Shown here piece by piece: positions 47,919-56,532 of a stretch of 64,000 nucleotides of DNA (position 1 is the first letter of the stretch; each line of letters starts with the position of its first letter). The position numbers and the translations under genes are program-made. Under the pieces are notes generated by a model. The model saw only the letters and a list, made by a program, of their open reading frames with translations. It did not search any database and had not been told where the DNA came from. The stretch comes from Methylocystis echinoides (lineage in GTDB: Bacteria > Pseudomonadota > Alphaproteobacteria > Rhizobiales > Beijerinckiaceae). The stretch covers positions 1,996,501 through 2,060,500 of the forward strand of contig NZ_BSEC01000001.1 in NCBI RefSeq assembly GCF_027923385.1, read 5' to 3'.

Positions 47919-48239
47919 CTAGACTTTTTCCACGACAACGGCCGCGCCATAGGCGAGCACTTCCGTGATTCCATCCATGATCTCCGTCGCGTCATAGCGC
48001 ATGCCGACGATGGCGTTGGCGCCGCCCTGTTCGGCGTGCTCGCACATGTGGTCGAAGGCTTCCTTGCGGGCCGCCTCCGCGAGTTCGACATAGATCGAGA
48101 GCTTGCCGCCGAAGACGGACTGAATGCCCCCCACGAAATTCCCCACCACCGACCGTGACCGGACCGTGACGCCGCGCACGATCCCGAGATGGCGAACGAT
48201 CCGGTAGCCGGCGATCTCATTGGTGGTCGTGACGATCAT
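47919..48239 (-). CDS. YbjQ/UPF0145 heavy-metal-binding-like protein
   Basis: 106 residues, complete YbjQ domain: [57 protein letters not shown] and a C-terminal [11 protein letters not shown]. Pentamer-forming small family; function unknown. Lies 50 bp after rnd stop on the same strand direction reversed order (rnd is downstream of another unit), so likely independent. Confidence 0.88.
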   Translation of the reverse strand: MIVTTTNEIAGYRIVRHLGIVRGVTVRSRSVVGNFVGGIQSVFGGKLSIYVELAEAARKEAFDHMCEHAEQGGANAIVGMRYDATEIMDGITEVLAYGAAVVVEKV

Positions 48240-48377
48240 GCGACGCTCCGATTCGTTTGACGCGTACTAGCCTATCCGCGCGGGGGCCGCGCGCAAGCCA
48301 GGGAAATGGCGGTTGCGCGCCGCCGCCCGGAGAGTAGGATCGAAGCCCATTCCTTCGGTCACGGAGCGCTTCCTCAC

Positions 48378-49307
48378 ATGGTCGCCATTTCCTTCAGCGT
48401 CCCCCGCGCGGCGGCGGCGGTCGCTCTTTGCGTTGGCTTTACCGCGTCCTTTCCCTCCCTTGCGGCCCATGGCCCCGGCGTGAGCCCCGGCTGGAAGCTC
48501 TGTCGGTCGGCGAACCCCGACGAGCGCATCACCGGATGCACCCAGGTCATTGCGGACATCGGCAAGGAATCCAAGCATAACCAGCTCGCAGCCTATGTGA
48601 ACCGCGCCGGCGCCTGGCAGGCCAAGGGCGACTACGCCCACGCCATCGAGGACTATGGCAGGGCGCTGGAGGTCGATCCCGGCGCGGCCGTCGTGCTCCT
48701 CGCGCGCGGCGCGGCGCTGCACGCCAAGGGCGATCTCGACGCGGCCATCGCCGACTATGATCGGGCCATTGAGAAAGACAGGAAGAGCGTCGCCGCCTAC
48801 ATGGCGCGCGCCACCGCCTGGCGCGCCAAGGGCGAGGCCGAGAAGGCGCTGGCCGACATTGAAGAGGCGGTGAAGCTCGACAGGAAGACCGCCGGCCCCG
48901 TCGCCGCCCGCGCCAATTATTTCCACGCCAAGGGCGATCACGACCGCGCCATCGCCGATTATTCCGAGGCGCTGAAGCGCGACCGCACGCTCGCCCCGGC
49001 GCTGATCGGGCGCGGCGGCTGCTATTACGCCAAGGGCGATTACGACAAGGCGCTGGCCGATTTCGACGCCGCCGCCAAGGCCGATCCGAAGAACGCCACC
49101 GCGCTGCTGAACCGCGCCAACGCCTGGCGCGCGAAAAAGGACTTCGAGCACGCGAAGACGGATTACGAGGCGGCGCTGGCGCTGAAGCCCGATCTGGCGG
49201 CGGCGAAGAAGGGCGAGGAGGATGTGACGAAGATCCTCGCCAAAAAGGCGGCTGGCGGCGGCGCGCCGGCGGATGTCGCGCCGGCCGGGGTTGAACACGT
49301 GCATTGA
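48378..49307 (+). CDS. Exported TPR-repeat protein
   Basis: 309 residues from the ATG giving MVAISFSVPRAAAAVALCVGFTASFPSLAAH, a signal peptide. One Cys pair near the mature start (LCRSANPDERITGCTQVI), then six to seven TPR units with the repeated core AKGDYDKALADFDAA. Tetratricopeptide repeats serve as protein-binding scaffolds; the periplasmic partner is unknown. Followed by a pair of inverted palindromic repeats. Confidence 0.8.
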   Translation: MVAISFSVPRAAAAVALCVGFTASFPSLAAHGPGVSPGWKLCRSANPDERITGCTQVIADIGKESKHNQLAAYVNRAGAWQAKGDYAHAIEDYGRALEVDPGAAVVLLARGAALHAKGDLDAAIADYDRAIEKDRKSVAAYMARATAWRAKGEAEKALADIEEAVKLDRKTAGPVAARANYFHAKGDHDRAIADYSEALKRDRTLAPALIGRGGCYYAKGDYDKALADFDAAAKADPKNATALLNRANAWRAKKDFEHAKTDYEAALALKPDLAAAKKGEEDVTKILAKKAAGGGAPADVAPAGVEHVH

Positions 49308-49311
49308 GCCG

Positions 49312-49368
49312 GGGGGGTGGGGGGAGCGCCCCCTCCCCAACCCTCCCCCGCTGCGCGGGAGAGGGAGC
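49312..49368 (+). repeat. REP-like palindromic repeat, left copy
   Basis: C/G-rich palindrome (CCCTCCCCCGCTGCGCGGGAGAGGG core) directly downstream of the TPR gene. Its reverse complement matches the right copy at 49406-49458 over about 45 bases, so the two form an inverted pair with a 37-bp centre. Confidence 0.7.
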
Positions 49369-49405
49369 AGATGCGGGCCTTCATCAAGAACGCTGATCGT
49401 TAGCG

Positions 49406-49458
49406 TCCCCTCTCCCGCGGAGCGGGGGAGGGTCAGGGAGGGGGCCTCTCCCTGATCT
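49406..49458 (-). repeat. REP-like palindromic repeat, right copy
   Basis: Core CCCCTCTCCCGCGGAGCGGGGGAGGG, inverted relative to the left copy. The pair resembles a BIME-type unit; similar elements are expected elsewhere in the genome. Confidence 0.7.
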
Positions 49459-49459
49459 C

Positions 49460-50341
49460 TCACCTCCGGACATAGCGCGCCGCAAGCGTCGGCGGGCCGT
49501 CGCTTTCCACGAGCCCGCGCGCGACCAGATCCTCCAGATGGGCGAAGACCGTCATCGCCGCCGCGCCGTGCAGGCGCCTGTCGGTGCTCTCATAGATGCG
49601 CGCGACCATGGCCGGGATCGTCGCGTCGCCTTCCGCGATGCGTTGCAGGATCGCCGCTTCGCGCGCGCGCCGGTGATGCGTCAGCGCGCGCAGATAACGC
49701 TGCGGCTCGCGCACCGGGTCGCCATGTCCGGGCCAGTAGATTGCGTCGTCGCGGGCGCGCAGGCGTTCGATCGACGCCATGTATTCCGTCATCGAGCCGT
49801 CGGGCGGGGCGATCACCGTCGTCGACCAGCCCATGATGTGATCGCCGGTAAACAGCGCCTTTTCCTCGCACAACGCGAAGCAGAGATGATTGGCGGTGTG
49901 GCCGGGCGTCTCCAGCGCGCAAACCGTCGCCCCGCCGAGATCGAGCCGGTCTCCCTCGGCAAGCGCGACGTCGGGGGCGTAAGCCGTATCATGCGAGGCG
50001 TCGAGACCGGGGCCGGTGACATGAATGTCGGGCGGAGGCGCATAGGCGGCGCAGCCGGCGACGATGGCGCCGGTCGCCTCCTTCAGCGCGCGGGCGGCGG
50101 GGGAATGGTCGCGATGCGTGTGGGTGACGAGAATGTAGCGCAGCCGCTCGCCCGTCACGGCGTCGAGCAAGGCGGCGATGTGACGCGGATCAGCCGGTCC
50201 GGGATCGACGATGGCCACCTCGCCCTCGCCGAGGATGTAGCTGCAGGTGCCCTTGAAGGTGAAGGGGCCGGGATTGGGCGCCACGACGCGGCGCGTCAGC
50301 GCGGAGACGCGCTCAACCTTCGGATTGTTCGCCGCGTCCAT
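49460..50341 (-). CDS. MBL-fold metallo-hydrolase (LACTB2-like)
   Basis: 293 residues. Zinc motif HTHRDHSPAARAL, Asp/His further on in GHTANHLCFAL and TGDHIMGWSTTV, and the C-terminal winged-helix-like end (LVARGLVESDGPPTLAARYV) match the LACTB2/ beta-lactamase-like 2 group. The C-terminal segment HHRRAREAAILQRI is also typical. Enzymes of this group act on RNA or thioesters; the substrate here is unknown. Close to an exported SH3 protein gene downstream in the opposite transcriptional order. Confidence 0.85.
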   Translation of the reverse strand: MDAANNPKVERVSALTRRVVAPNPGPFTFKGTCSYILGEGEVAIVDPGPADPRHIAALLDAVTGERLRYILVTHTHRDHSPAARALKEATGAIVAGCAAYAPPPDIHVTGPGLDASHDTAYAPDVALAEGDRLDLGGATVCALETPGHTANHLCFALCEEKALFTGDHIMGWSTTVIAPPDGSMTEYMASIERLRARDDAIYWPGHGDPVREPQRYLRALTHHRRAREAAILQRIAEGDATIPAMVARIYESTDRRLHGAAAMTVFAHLEDLVARGLVESDGPPTLAARYVRR

Positions 50342-50431
50342 CCATGAGCCTCCCGCGGCCGCAGGATAGAGGTTTCCGGGCTGGCCTCAAGGGCGCGGGC
50401 GACGATCCGCCCGCGCCCCGCGACACGGCGC

Positions 50432-50917
50432 TTACATCGGGAAGAGTTCGCCTTCGCGCTGGAGCAGGTTCTCCATCATGTAGCCGACCTTGCCGTCGTA
50501 ATTGACCTGACACCAGCGGGTCTGCCAGCCGGCGACGCAGCCGCCCTTGTTGACGCGCGCGCCGCCGGGGACAGCCTCGATGACCGGATATTTCACGCCC
50601 GGCCCCTTGTAGAGGTTGGCGAGTTCGGTTGTCACGACCGGCGCGATGATGACGTTATTGCCGGAAGGCGCGAGCACGCCCGCCGCGACATAGCCCTTTG
50701 TCTGGCCATAGGCGACCTTGCACCAGTCCCGGCGCCAACCGCCGCCGCAATTGAGCACGGTCACATCGGCGCCGGCGGGAATCGTCGCGATCACGGGTGA
50801 TCTCGGATAGGGACCGGAACGGAGGTTCGCCGGGCTCGAGACAGGCGCGGCGAAGGCGGCGGTTGCCAGAAAGGCCGCGGGAACGGCGGCGAGGCGCAGA
50901 AGCGGGGTCAAGCGCAT
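50432..50917 (-). CDS. Exported protein with two bacterial SH3 domains
   Basis: 161 residues with signal peptide MRLTPLLRLAAVPAAFLATAAFAA. Two SH3b units: residues ~26-85 (NLRSGPYPRSPVIATIPAGADVTVLNC...WCKVAYGQTKGYV) and ~95-150 (NLYKGPGVKYPVIEAVPGGARVNKGGC...WCQVNYDGKVGYM). Each has a Cys pair. SH3b domains usually bind peptidoglycan or peptides. A strong EcfG-type promoter lies 47 bp upstream, suggesting general-stress control. Confidence 0.82.
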   Translation of the reverse strand: MRLTPLLRLAAVPAAFLATAAFAAPVSSPANLRSGPYPRSPVIATIPAGADVTVLNCGGGWRRDWCKVAYGQTKGYVAAGVLAPSGNNVIIAPVVTTELANLYKGPGVKYPVIEAVPGGARVNKGGCVAGWQTRWCQVNYDGKVGYMMENLLQREGELFPM

Positions 50918-50963
50918 TGGATAATCTCCCTGTTAAGTTTTGTTGTCGGAAATAACCGAGACT

Positions 50964-50988
50964 AACGGCGTGTACGACGAATGGTTCC
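50964..50988 (-). promoter_or_regulatory. EcfG (general stress) promoter of the SH3 protein gene
   Basis: Minus strand reads GGAAC, 16-bp spacer, CGTT, an exact match to the alphaproteobacterial EcfG consensus, ending 47 bp before the start codon with an AACAGGGAGA ribosome site in between. Confidence 0.5.
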
Positions 50989-51032
50989 GGTGTGGCCAGC
51001 CCCGGCTTGTTCAATGGTAAATGCATGCCAGT

Positions 51033-54000
51033 TCAATGAAAATTTCTCGCTTTGGGGATGGCCTCGGTTCTGGCGGCGGGCATGGTTTCGAGACGCCGCA
51101 GATCGGCGGAGAGATCCTCGACATGTTCGGCGACGACATGGATGACGCCGCATTCCTTTTGCAGCCGCCCGGTCACGGCGACGAGGCGCGCGCCAATGAT
51201 TTCCGCGCGCTGGCGTTCGAGCAGCTTCGGCCAGACGATGATATTGGCCTGGCCGGTCTCGTCCTCGATGGTCATGAACACCACGCCCTTGGCCGTGCCC
51301 GGCCGCTGACGCAGCAGCACCACGCCGGCGACGGTCAGGCGGCGGCCGGCGCCGTCGGGAAAATCCGAAAGCGTCGCGCAGGGAAGGGCGCCGCGCGCCG
51401 CCATCCGGTCGCGCAGAAAGGCGAGCGGATGGCCTTTGAGGGAGAGTGAGAGGAAGCGATAGTCCTCGACGATCTCCTCGCCCGGCGGCATGGGCGGCAG
51501 ATGCGCGTCGGGCTCCAGCGGCGAGAAGGAGAGGTCGCGCAGCAGCGGCAGATCATCCCGGTCGCCGGCGCGGTTCAGACCAGCGGCCGCCCAGAGCGCG
51601 TCGCGGCGCGACAGGCCGAGGGAGGAGAAGGCGTCCGCCTCCGCGAGGCGCATGAGGGCGGCGGGCGAGAGTTCGGCGCGCAGCCAGACATCGCGCACGG
51701 AATCATAGCCCTTGCCGCGACGCGCGACGAGGCGGCGCATGTCGTCTTCATTGACGCCCTTGATCTGGCGGAAGCCGAGGCGGATCGCGTGGTCGCCGAG
51801 GATGTCGCCGGCCATGTCGGCGTGGCGGGGGTGGAGGGGCGGATGGGCGCGTGCGCTCTGCGCTGGCTGCTCCTCCCCCGCGTCATGGCCGGGCTTGTCC
51901 CGGCCATCCACGCCACGCCATCGCTCTGTGATCGGATGGGCGCGGCGCTCTTGCCGCTCCTTCCCTTCGTCGCCTTCGCTGCACGACGTGGATGGCCGGC
52001 TCAAGGCCGGCCATGACGGATGGGGGGCGGGCGCGACGGTCTCCAGCGTCGAATCCCATTCCGATGCATTGATATCCACCGGAAGCGTCTCGATCCCGTG
52101 CTCCTTCGCATCCCGCACGATCTGCGCCGGCGCGTAAAAGCCCATGGGCTGCGAATTCAGCAGCGCGCAGGCGAAGACGTCCGGGTAGCGGCATTTCAGC
52201 CAGGCCGACGCATACACAAGCAGCGCGAAAGAAGCCGCATGGCTTTCGGGAAAGCCGTACGTCCCGAAGCCCTCGATCTGACTGAAGCAGCGCTCGGCGA
52301 AGTCGCGCGCATAGCCCTTCGCCGTCATGCCGGAAATCATCTTGTCGCGGAAACCGCTCACCAGACCGGCGCGCTTGAAGGTCGCCATGGCGCGGCGGAG
52401 CTGATCGGCTTCCGCGGGTGTGAAGCCCGCCGCGACAATGGCGATGCGCATCGCCTGCTCCTGGAACAGCGGCACGCCATAGGTCTTGCCGAGAACCTGC
52501 TCCAGTTCTTTCGACGGATAGGAAACCGGCTCCTTGCCCATGCGGCGGCGCAGATAGGGATGCACCATGTCGCCCTGAATGGGGCCGGGCCGCACGATCG
52601 CCACCTCGATGACGAGGTCGTAGAAGCAATTGGGCTTCAGCCGCGGCAGCATCGACATTTGCGCGCGGCTCTCGATCTGGAAGACGCCCACCGTGTCGGC
52701 GCGCGAGATCATCGCATAGACGCGCGCATCTTCCGCCGGGATCGACGAGAGGCGATGGACGATCCCGTAATGCTGCGCCAGCAGATCGAGCCCCTTGCGC
52801 AGACAGGTGAGTATGCCGAGCGCAAGAACGTCGATCTTCAACAGGCCGAGCGCGTCGAGATCGTCCTTGTCCCATTCGATGGTGCTGCGGCCCTCCATGG
52901 CGGCGGGCGCCACGGGCACGACTTCGTCGAGACGGTCGCGGGTGATCACGAAGCCGCCGGAATGCTGCGTCAGATGACGCGGGAAGCCTTCGATTTCCTC
53001 CGCGAGCGCCAGCGCTTTCGCAAAGCGCGGCTCGCTGGCGTCGAGGCCGAGGCGCGCAATGTCCTGCGCCCGTGTCGCGGGATCGCCGCCGCGCCCGAAG
53101 GCGGCGGAGGTCAGCCGGCCGAGGAGATCGTTCGAGAGACCAAACGCCTTGCCGATTTCGCGGATCGCGCTCTTGCCGCGATAGGTGGTGACGGCGGCGG
53201 CGAGGCCGGCGCGTTCGCGGCCGAAACGCGCGTAAATATACTGGATCACCTCCTCGCGCCGTTCATGCTCGAAATCGACGTCGATGTCCGGCGGCTCGTT
53301 GCGCGCGGCGGAGACGAAACGCTCGAAGAGCAGATCATGCTTCGTCGGATCGACCTCGGTGACGCCCAGACAGAAGCAGATGACGGAATTGGCCGCCGAA
53401 CCGCGCCCCTGCGCAAGGATTCCCTTGCTGCGCGCGAAACGCATGATGTCGTGCACGGTGAGAAAATAGGCGGCGTATTTCAGTTCGGCGACGAGCGTCA
53501 GTTCGCGTTCGAGCGTCGCTGCGACATGATCGGGAACGCCATCCGGATAACGCTGTTTTGCGCCCGCGCGTGAAAGCGCGGCCAGCGCTTCCTGCTCGCT
53601 CGCAAAGCCTTCGCGCAGTTCGGCGGGATAGTCGTAGGCGAGATCGGTGAGGCGGAAGTCGAGCGCGTCGATGAAGCGCGCGCTTTCCTCGACCGCCTGC
53701 GGCGCCTCGCGGAACAGGCGCGCCATTTCGGGCGCGCTCTTGAGATGACGCTCGGCGTTGGCGGCGAGCAGAAAGCCCGCCTCGTTCAGGGTCGTCTTCT
53801 CGCGAATACAGGTCAGCGCGTCGGCGAGCGGGCGGCGCTCGCCGACATGCATATGGGCGTCATTGACGGCGACAAGCGGCAGGGCGAGCTGTTCGGCGAG
53901 GGCGATGCGGCCGAGCAGGCGCGCGCGCGGGCGCGGGCCGTAAAGCGCGGTCGCCGCCAGCCAGACGCGGCCTTTCAGCGCGTCGAGAAGGGCAGGGGGC

Positions 54001-54410
54001 GGCGCGCCATTTTCCATGACAACGACATGCTGGCCCTCGCCGAAATCGAGGAGATCCTGAAGGACGAGCGCACAGTCGCCCTTGCGCGCGCGCATATTGC
54101 CGCGCGTCAGCAGCCGGCACAGGCGGCCGTAAGCGGCGCGATCCGTCGGATAGCAGAGAATGTCGGGCGTCCCGTCGCGAAAGACGAGACGCGCGGCCAC
54201 GGCGAGGCGGAAGTCCCCGGCGCTCTCCCGATGCGCGCGCAGGTAGGAAAAGGCGCGCACCACGCCGGCCAGCGAATTGCGGTCGGCGACGCCAATCCCG
54301 CAATGGCCGAGCGCCAGCGCCGTCGCCGCCATTTCCTCGGGATGGGAGGCGCCGCGCAGAAAGGAAAAATTCGTCGTCGCCGCAAGCTCGGCGTAGCGGG
54401 GCGCAGACAT
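51033..54410 (-). CDS. dnaE2: Error-prone DNA polymerase DnaE2 (with in-frame repeat insertion)
   Basis: 1125 residues. PHP domain at the N-terminus (MSAPRYAELAATTNFSFLRGASHPEE), polymerase palm with RDGTPDILCYPTDRAAY upstream and catalytic Asp in EPPDIDVDFEHERREEVIQYIY, GRGSAANSVICFCLG, QGRGSAAN, then KRAGLVSGFRDKMI and ESHAASFALLVYASAWLKCRYPDVF. At residues about 797-844 a palindromic repeat (DNA 51881-52018) is translated as VPAIH-type sequence (HPSWPALSRPSTSC...DGRDKPGHD), absent from normal DnaE2. It lies between the polymerase and the C-terminal OB part (HAIRLGFRQIKGVNEDDM). It has a LexA box but no imuA/imuB neighbours. Confidence 0.93.
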   Translation of the reverse strand: MSAPRYAELAATTNFSFLRGASHPEEMAATALALGHCGIGVADRNSLAGVVRAFSYLRAHRESAGDFRLAVAARLVFRDGTPDILCYPTDRAAYGRLCRLLTRGNMRARKGDCALVLQDLLDFGEGQHVVVMENGAPPPALLDALKGRVWLAATALYGPRPRARLLGRIALAEQLALPLVAVNDAHMHVGERRPLADALTCIREKTTLNEAGFLLAANAERHLKSAPEMARLFREAPQAVEESARFIDALDFRLTDLAYDYPAELREGFASEQEALAALSRAGAKQRYPDGVPDHVAATLERELTLVAELKYAAYFLTVHDIMRFARSKGILAQGRGSAANSVICFCLGVTEVDPTKHDLLFERFVSAARNEPPDIDVDFEHERREEVIQYIYARFGRERAGLAAAVTTYRGKSAIREIGKAFGLSNDLLGRLTSAAFGRGGDPATRAQDIARLGLDASEPRFAKALALAEEIEGFPRHLTQHSGGFVITRDRLDEVVPVAPAAMEGRSTIEWDKDDLDALGLLKIDVLALGILTCLRKGLDLLAQHYGIVHRLSSIPAEDARVYAMISRADTVGVFQIESRAQMSMLPRLKPNCFYDLVIEVAIVRPGPIQGDMVHPYLRRRMGKEPVSYPSKELEQVLGKTYGVPLFQEQAMRIAIVAAGFTPAEADQLRRAMATFKRAGLVSGFRDKMISGMTAKGYARDFAERCFSQIEGFGTYGFPESHAASFALLVYASAWLKCRYPDVFACALLNSQPMGFYAPAQIVRDAKEHGIETLPVDINASEWDSTLETVAPAPHPSWPALSRPSTSCSEGDEGKERQERRAHPITERWRGVDGRDKPGHDAGEEQPAQSARAHPPLHPRHADMAGDILGDHAIRLGFRQIKGVNEDDMRRLVARRGKGYDSVRDVWLRAELSPAALMRLAEADAFSSLGLSRRDALWAAAGLNRAGDRDDLPLLRDLSFSPLEPDAHLPPMPPGEEIVEDYRFLSLSLKGHPLAFLRDRMAARGALPCATLSDFPDGAGRRLTVAGVVLLRQRPGTAKGVVFMTIEDETGQANIIVWPKLLERQRAEIIGARLVAVTGRLQKECGVIHVVAEHVEDLSADLRRLETMPAARTEAIPKARNFH
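51881..52018 (-). repeat. Palindromic repeat (VPAIH-type) inserted in dnaE2
   Basis: 138 bp (46 codons, so the frame is kept). Ends are inverted copies: CGTCATGGCCGGGCTTGTCC at the left and GGCTCAAGGCCGGCCATGACG at the right, each itself a small hairpin (GGCCGG..CCGGCC). Translated on the minus strand it gives the repeat family product seen across Rhizobiales intergenic regions. Confidence 0.8.
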
Positions 54411-54435
54411 CAGCCCGATTTTGGGGAAAGTGGAT

Positions 54436-54450
54436 GTTCCCTTATTGTTC
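54436..54450 (-). promoter_or_regulatory. LexA (SOS) box of dnaE2
   Basis: GTTC-CCTTATT-GTTC at 54436-54450 on the plus strand (seven-base spacer), 26 bp upstream of the dnaE2 start codon. This is the direct-repeat LexA operator of alphaproteobacteria; dnaE2 is an SOS gene in that group. Confidence 0.75.
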
Positions 54451-54522
54451 TCTTTTGCCGCGCGCTGTCAAGCGCGGCCGATTGCGCGCGCAATGACGGG
54501 CGTGATCGCCGTTACGCTTGCC

Positions 54523-54562
54523 CCAAAAGAAACAGCCGGCGTCATTTCTGACGCCGGCTGCA
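54523..54562 (-). terminator. Rho-independent terminator of the Ala/Pro/Lys-rich gene
   Basis: Perfect 12-bp stem (CAGCCGGCGTCA / TGACGCCGGCTG, loop TTTC) followed on the minus strand by TTTCTTTT. Confidence 0.88.
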
Positions 54563-54580
54563 AGATCGATGCGTTTACCC

Positions 54581-55084
54581 TTACTGCGCCGCGGGCTCTT
54601 CAGCCGGGGCGGCGGCCGGCGCGGCGGCCTTGGGCTTCGGCTTCGGCTTGGGCTTCGGCTTGGGCTTGGGCTTCGGCTTGGCGGTCTCGGCGGCGGCGGG
54701 TTCCGCAGCCGGGGCCGGGGTCTCGGCGGCGGCGGGAGCCGGGGCAGGCGCCGGCGCCGGTTCGGCGGCGGGAGCGGGCGCGGTCTCGGCGGCGGGAGCC
54801 GGTTCAGCGGCCGGCGCGGCGGGCGCCTCGGTCGCGGCGGGGGTCTCGGCCGGCGCCGCCTCGGGCGAGGCGGAGACGTCCGGATTGGCCGGCGCTTCCG
54901 CCGGGGCGGCGGAATCGGCGGGCGCGGCCTCGGCCGGCGGCTCTTCCGTCTTCGGCGCCGTCAGCTTGTCGATCGCCGCCCGCAGGGAGGCGACGCCTTC
55001 GCTCGGCGCCGCATAGACGCCGAGGCCGAAGCCTATCGCGCCTGCGACGAGAGCCGTCACAATGGTCGATACAATACGCGCCAT
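54581..55084 (-). CDS. Ala/Pro/Lys-rich membrane-anchored protein
   Basis: 167 residues. One N-terminal membrane helix (MARIVSTIVTALVAGAIGFGLGVYA), then a low-complexity Ala/Pro/Glu region and a run of alternating Lys-Pro near residues 130-150 (KPKPKPK). This resembles the extended periplasm-spanning linker of TonB-type proteins but lacks the TonB C-terminal domain. No family recognised. Its own terminator. Low complexity limits any functional guess. Confidence 0.6.
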   Translation of the reverse strand: MARIVSTIVTALVAGAIGFGLGVYAAPSEGVASLRAAIDKLTAPKTEEPPAEAAPADSAAPAEAPANPDVSASPEAAPAETPAATEAPAAPAAEPAPAAETAPAPAAEPAPAPAPAPAAAETPAPAAEPAAAETAKPKPKPKPKPKPKPKPKAAAPAAAPAEEPAAQ

Positions 55085-55255
55085 CCGATGCGTTCCTCCA
55101 GATGTTCGTTGTCAGGCCCGAGCTGGAAAAGCCAAATGCCCGATCACGAATATTGTCGGATCATAGCAATTCTGAGACGGGCACGGCGGGGCGGGGGCTT
55201 TTCTAACCTGTTGGGGGAGGGACGCGCAAGCCGCGACTTTACGGCCGATCTATCT

Positions 55256-55663
55256 CTAGAGTTGCTCGTGCTTTTCTTTCTGCGCGGGCGTCTCGCGCGC
55301 CCATGGCCAACGTCCTTCGATTTCCACTTCGAGCGAGAAGCTCAGAAAAGTTCGAATCAGGACGATTCCCCCGAGCACCGCGAGATTGGCCACCGAGGGC
55401 GTGACGGCGACGGTGCCAATGATGTCCGCCGCGACGAGAAGCTCGAGCCCGAGCAGAATGCCGCGCCCGAGATTGGCGCGATAGCGCCGCAGCGCGCCCT
55501 GCCAGTCGCCGGATCGCAGCCCGCCAAGCAGGAAAACGAGGGTTGCGGCGACCGCCGCGACCACGATCGCGCCGACGCCGGCGGCCTCGATCAGCGCCGA
55601 TATCTGGGTCAGATGCGGATTGAGTTCGGCGCGCGTGGGGAATTGCAGGGCGATAAAATTCAT
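55256..55663 (-). CDS. DUF1622 membrane protein
   Basis: 135 residues from the ATG giving MNFIALQFPTRAE. Two to three helices (AGVGAIVVAAVAATLVFLLGG, GILLGLELLVAADIIGTVAV, VANLAVLGGIVLIRTFLSF) with the DUF1622 motif LGRGILLGLELLVAADII...TPS. Function unknown. Divergent and overlapping-upstream with the EF-hand gene region. Confidence 0.85.
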   Translation of the reverse strand: MNFIALQFPTRAELNPHLTQISALIEAAGVGAIVVAAVAATLVFLLGGLRSGDWQGALRRYRANLGRGILLGLELLVAADIIGTVAVTPSVANLAVLGGIVLIRTFLSFSLEVEIEGRWPWARETPAQKEKHEQL

Positions 55664-55790
55664 GAAGGCTTCTATCCGTGTCTTTGACGCACGGCCGTGT
55701 TTGCGCGAGACTGACGACGTGCACAAAAGCGCTGGCGCCGTGAGAGCTTATCGCAGCCTTGCGTCGGCGCGAAGAGAGGAACGTTCCAGC

Positions 55791-56057
55791 ATGAAGAAAC
55801 ACATCGGCGCGCTCGCCGTCGCGGGCGCCATGGTCATCTCCGCTGTCGGCGCGGCGCAGGCGCAGTCCGCCGCGCAGCTCGCCCAGATGCAGAGCCGTTT
55901 CGCCGCCGCCGACAAGGACGGAGACGGCAAGCTGACGCTCGCCGAAGCGCAGGCCGGCATGCCGCGCGTCGCGGCGAATTTCAGCAAGATCGACCGCGCG
56001 GGGAAAGGCTATGTCACGGTCGACGAGATCAAGGCGGCGATGGCGTCGATGATGTGA
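55791..56057 (+). CDS. Exported EF-hand protein
   Basis: 88 residues, start after GAAGAGAGGA. Signal peptide MKKHIGALAVAGAMVISAVGAAQA. One canonical EF-hand loop at 41-52 (DKDGDGKLTLAE) and a degenerate second at 68-79 (DRAGKGYVTVDE lacks ligands at positions 3 and 5). Likely a single-site calcium-binding periplasmic protein. Divergent from DUF1622; partner unknown. Confidence 0.8.
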   Translation: MKKHIGALAVAGAMVISAVGAAQAQSAAQLAQMQSRFAAADKDGDGKLTLAEAQAGMPRVAANFSKIDRAGKGYVTVDEIKAAMASMM

Positions 56058-56157
56058 CCGCGAAGCGGGGACATGATGTCCTCGCACCGTTACGCGACGG
56101 CGCTCCTCTTCCCGCTTGCGCGGAGAGGAGCGTCGCCGGCGTTCCCGGAGACGACGA

Positions 56158-56529
56158 TCAGTTTTTCAATAATTCCTTCAGATCGTCGATCTCGGCCGGC
56201 TTGACGAGGTGGTGATCGAAGCCCGCGGCCATACTGCGTTCGCGATCCTCGCGGCGGCCCCAGCCGGTGAGCGCGATGATCCTGATCCCCCGGTCGGCCA
56301 TGCGCGCGCGAACCTCCCGGGCCGTCTGATAGCCGTCCATGCCCGGCATGCCGATGTCGAGGAAAATGAAATCCGGCGCAAAGGACTGGGCGACGTCGAG
56401 GCCGGCCGCGCCGGAATAGGCGACCCTCACCTCGGCGCCGAGCCGGCGCAGGACCATGGCCATGGTGTCGGCGCAGTCGGCCTCGTCGTCGATGACCAAA
56501 ACACGGCGATGCGGGGCCTGTGCGCTCAT
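56158..56529 (-). CDS. CheY-like single-domain response regulator
   Basis: 123 residues, one receiver domain: acidic pair Asp14-Asp15 (VLVIDDEAD), phosphoacceptor Asp58 (FIFLDIGMPGMDG), Thr/Lys switch in IIALTGW and HLVKPAE. No output domain. It starts 3 bp after the HNOBA kinase gene, completing the H-NOX/kinase/receiver operon, so it is the likely phosphate acceptor of that kinase. Confidence 0.9.
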   Translation of the reverse strand: MSAQAPHRRVLVIDDEADCADTMAMVLRRLGAEVRVAYSGAAGLDVAQSFAPDFIFLDIGMPGMDGYQTAREVRARMADRGIRIIALTGWGRREDRERSMAAGFDHHLVKPAEIDDLKELLKN

Positions 56530-56532
56530 GGT

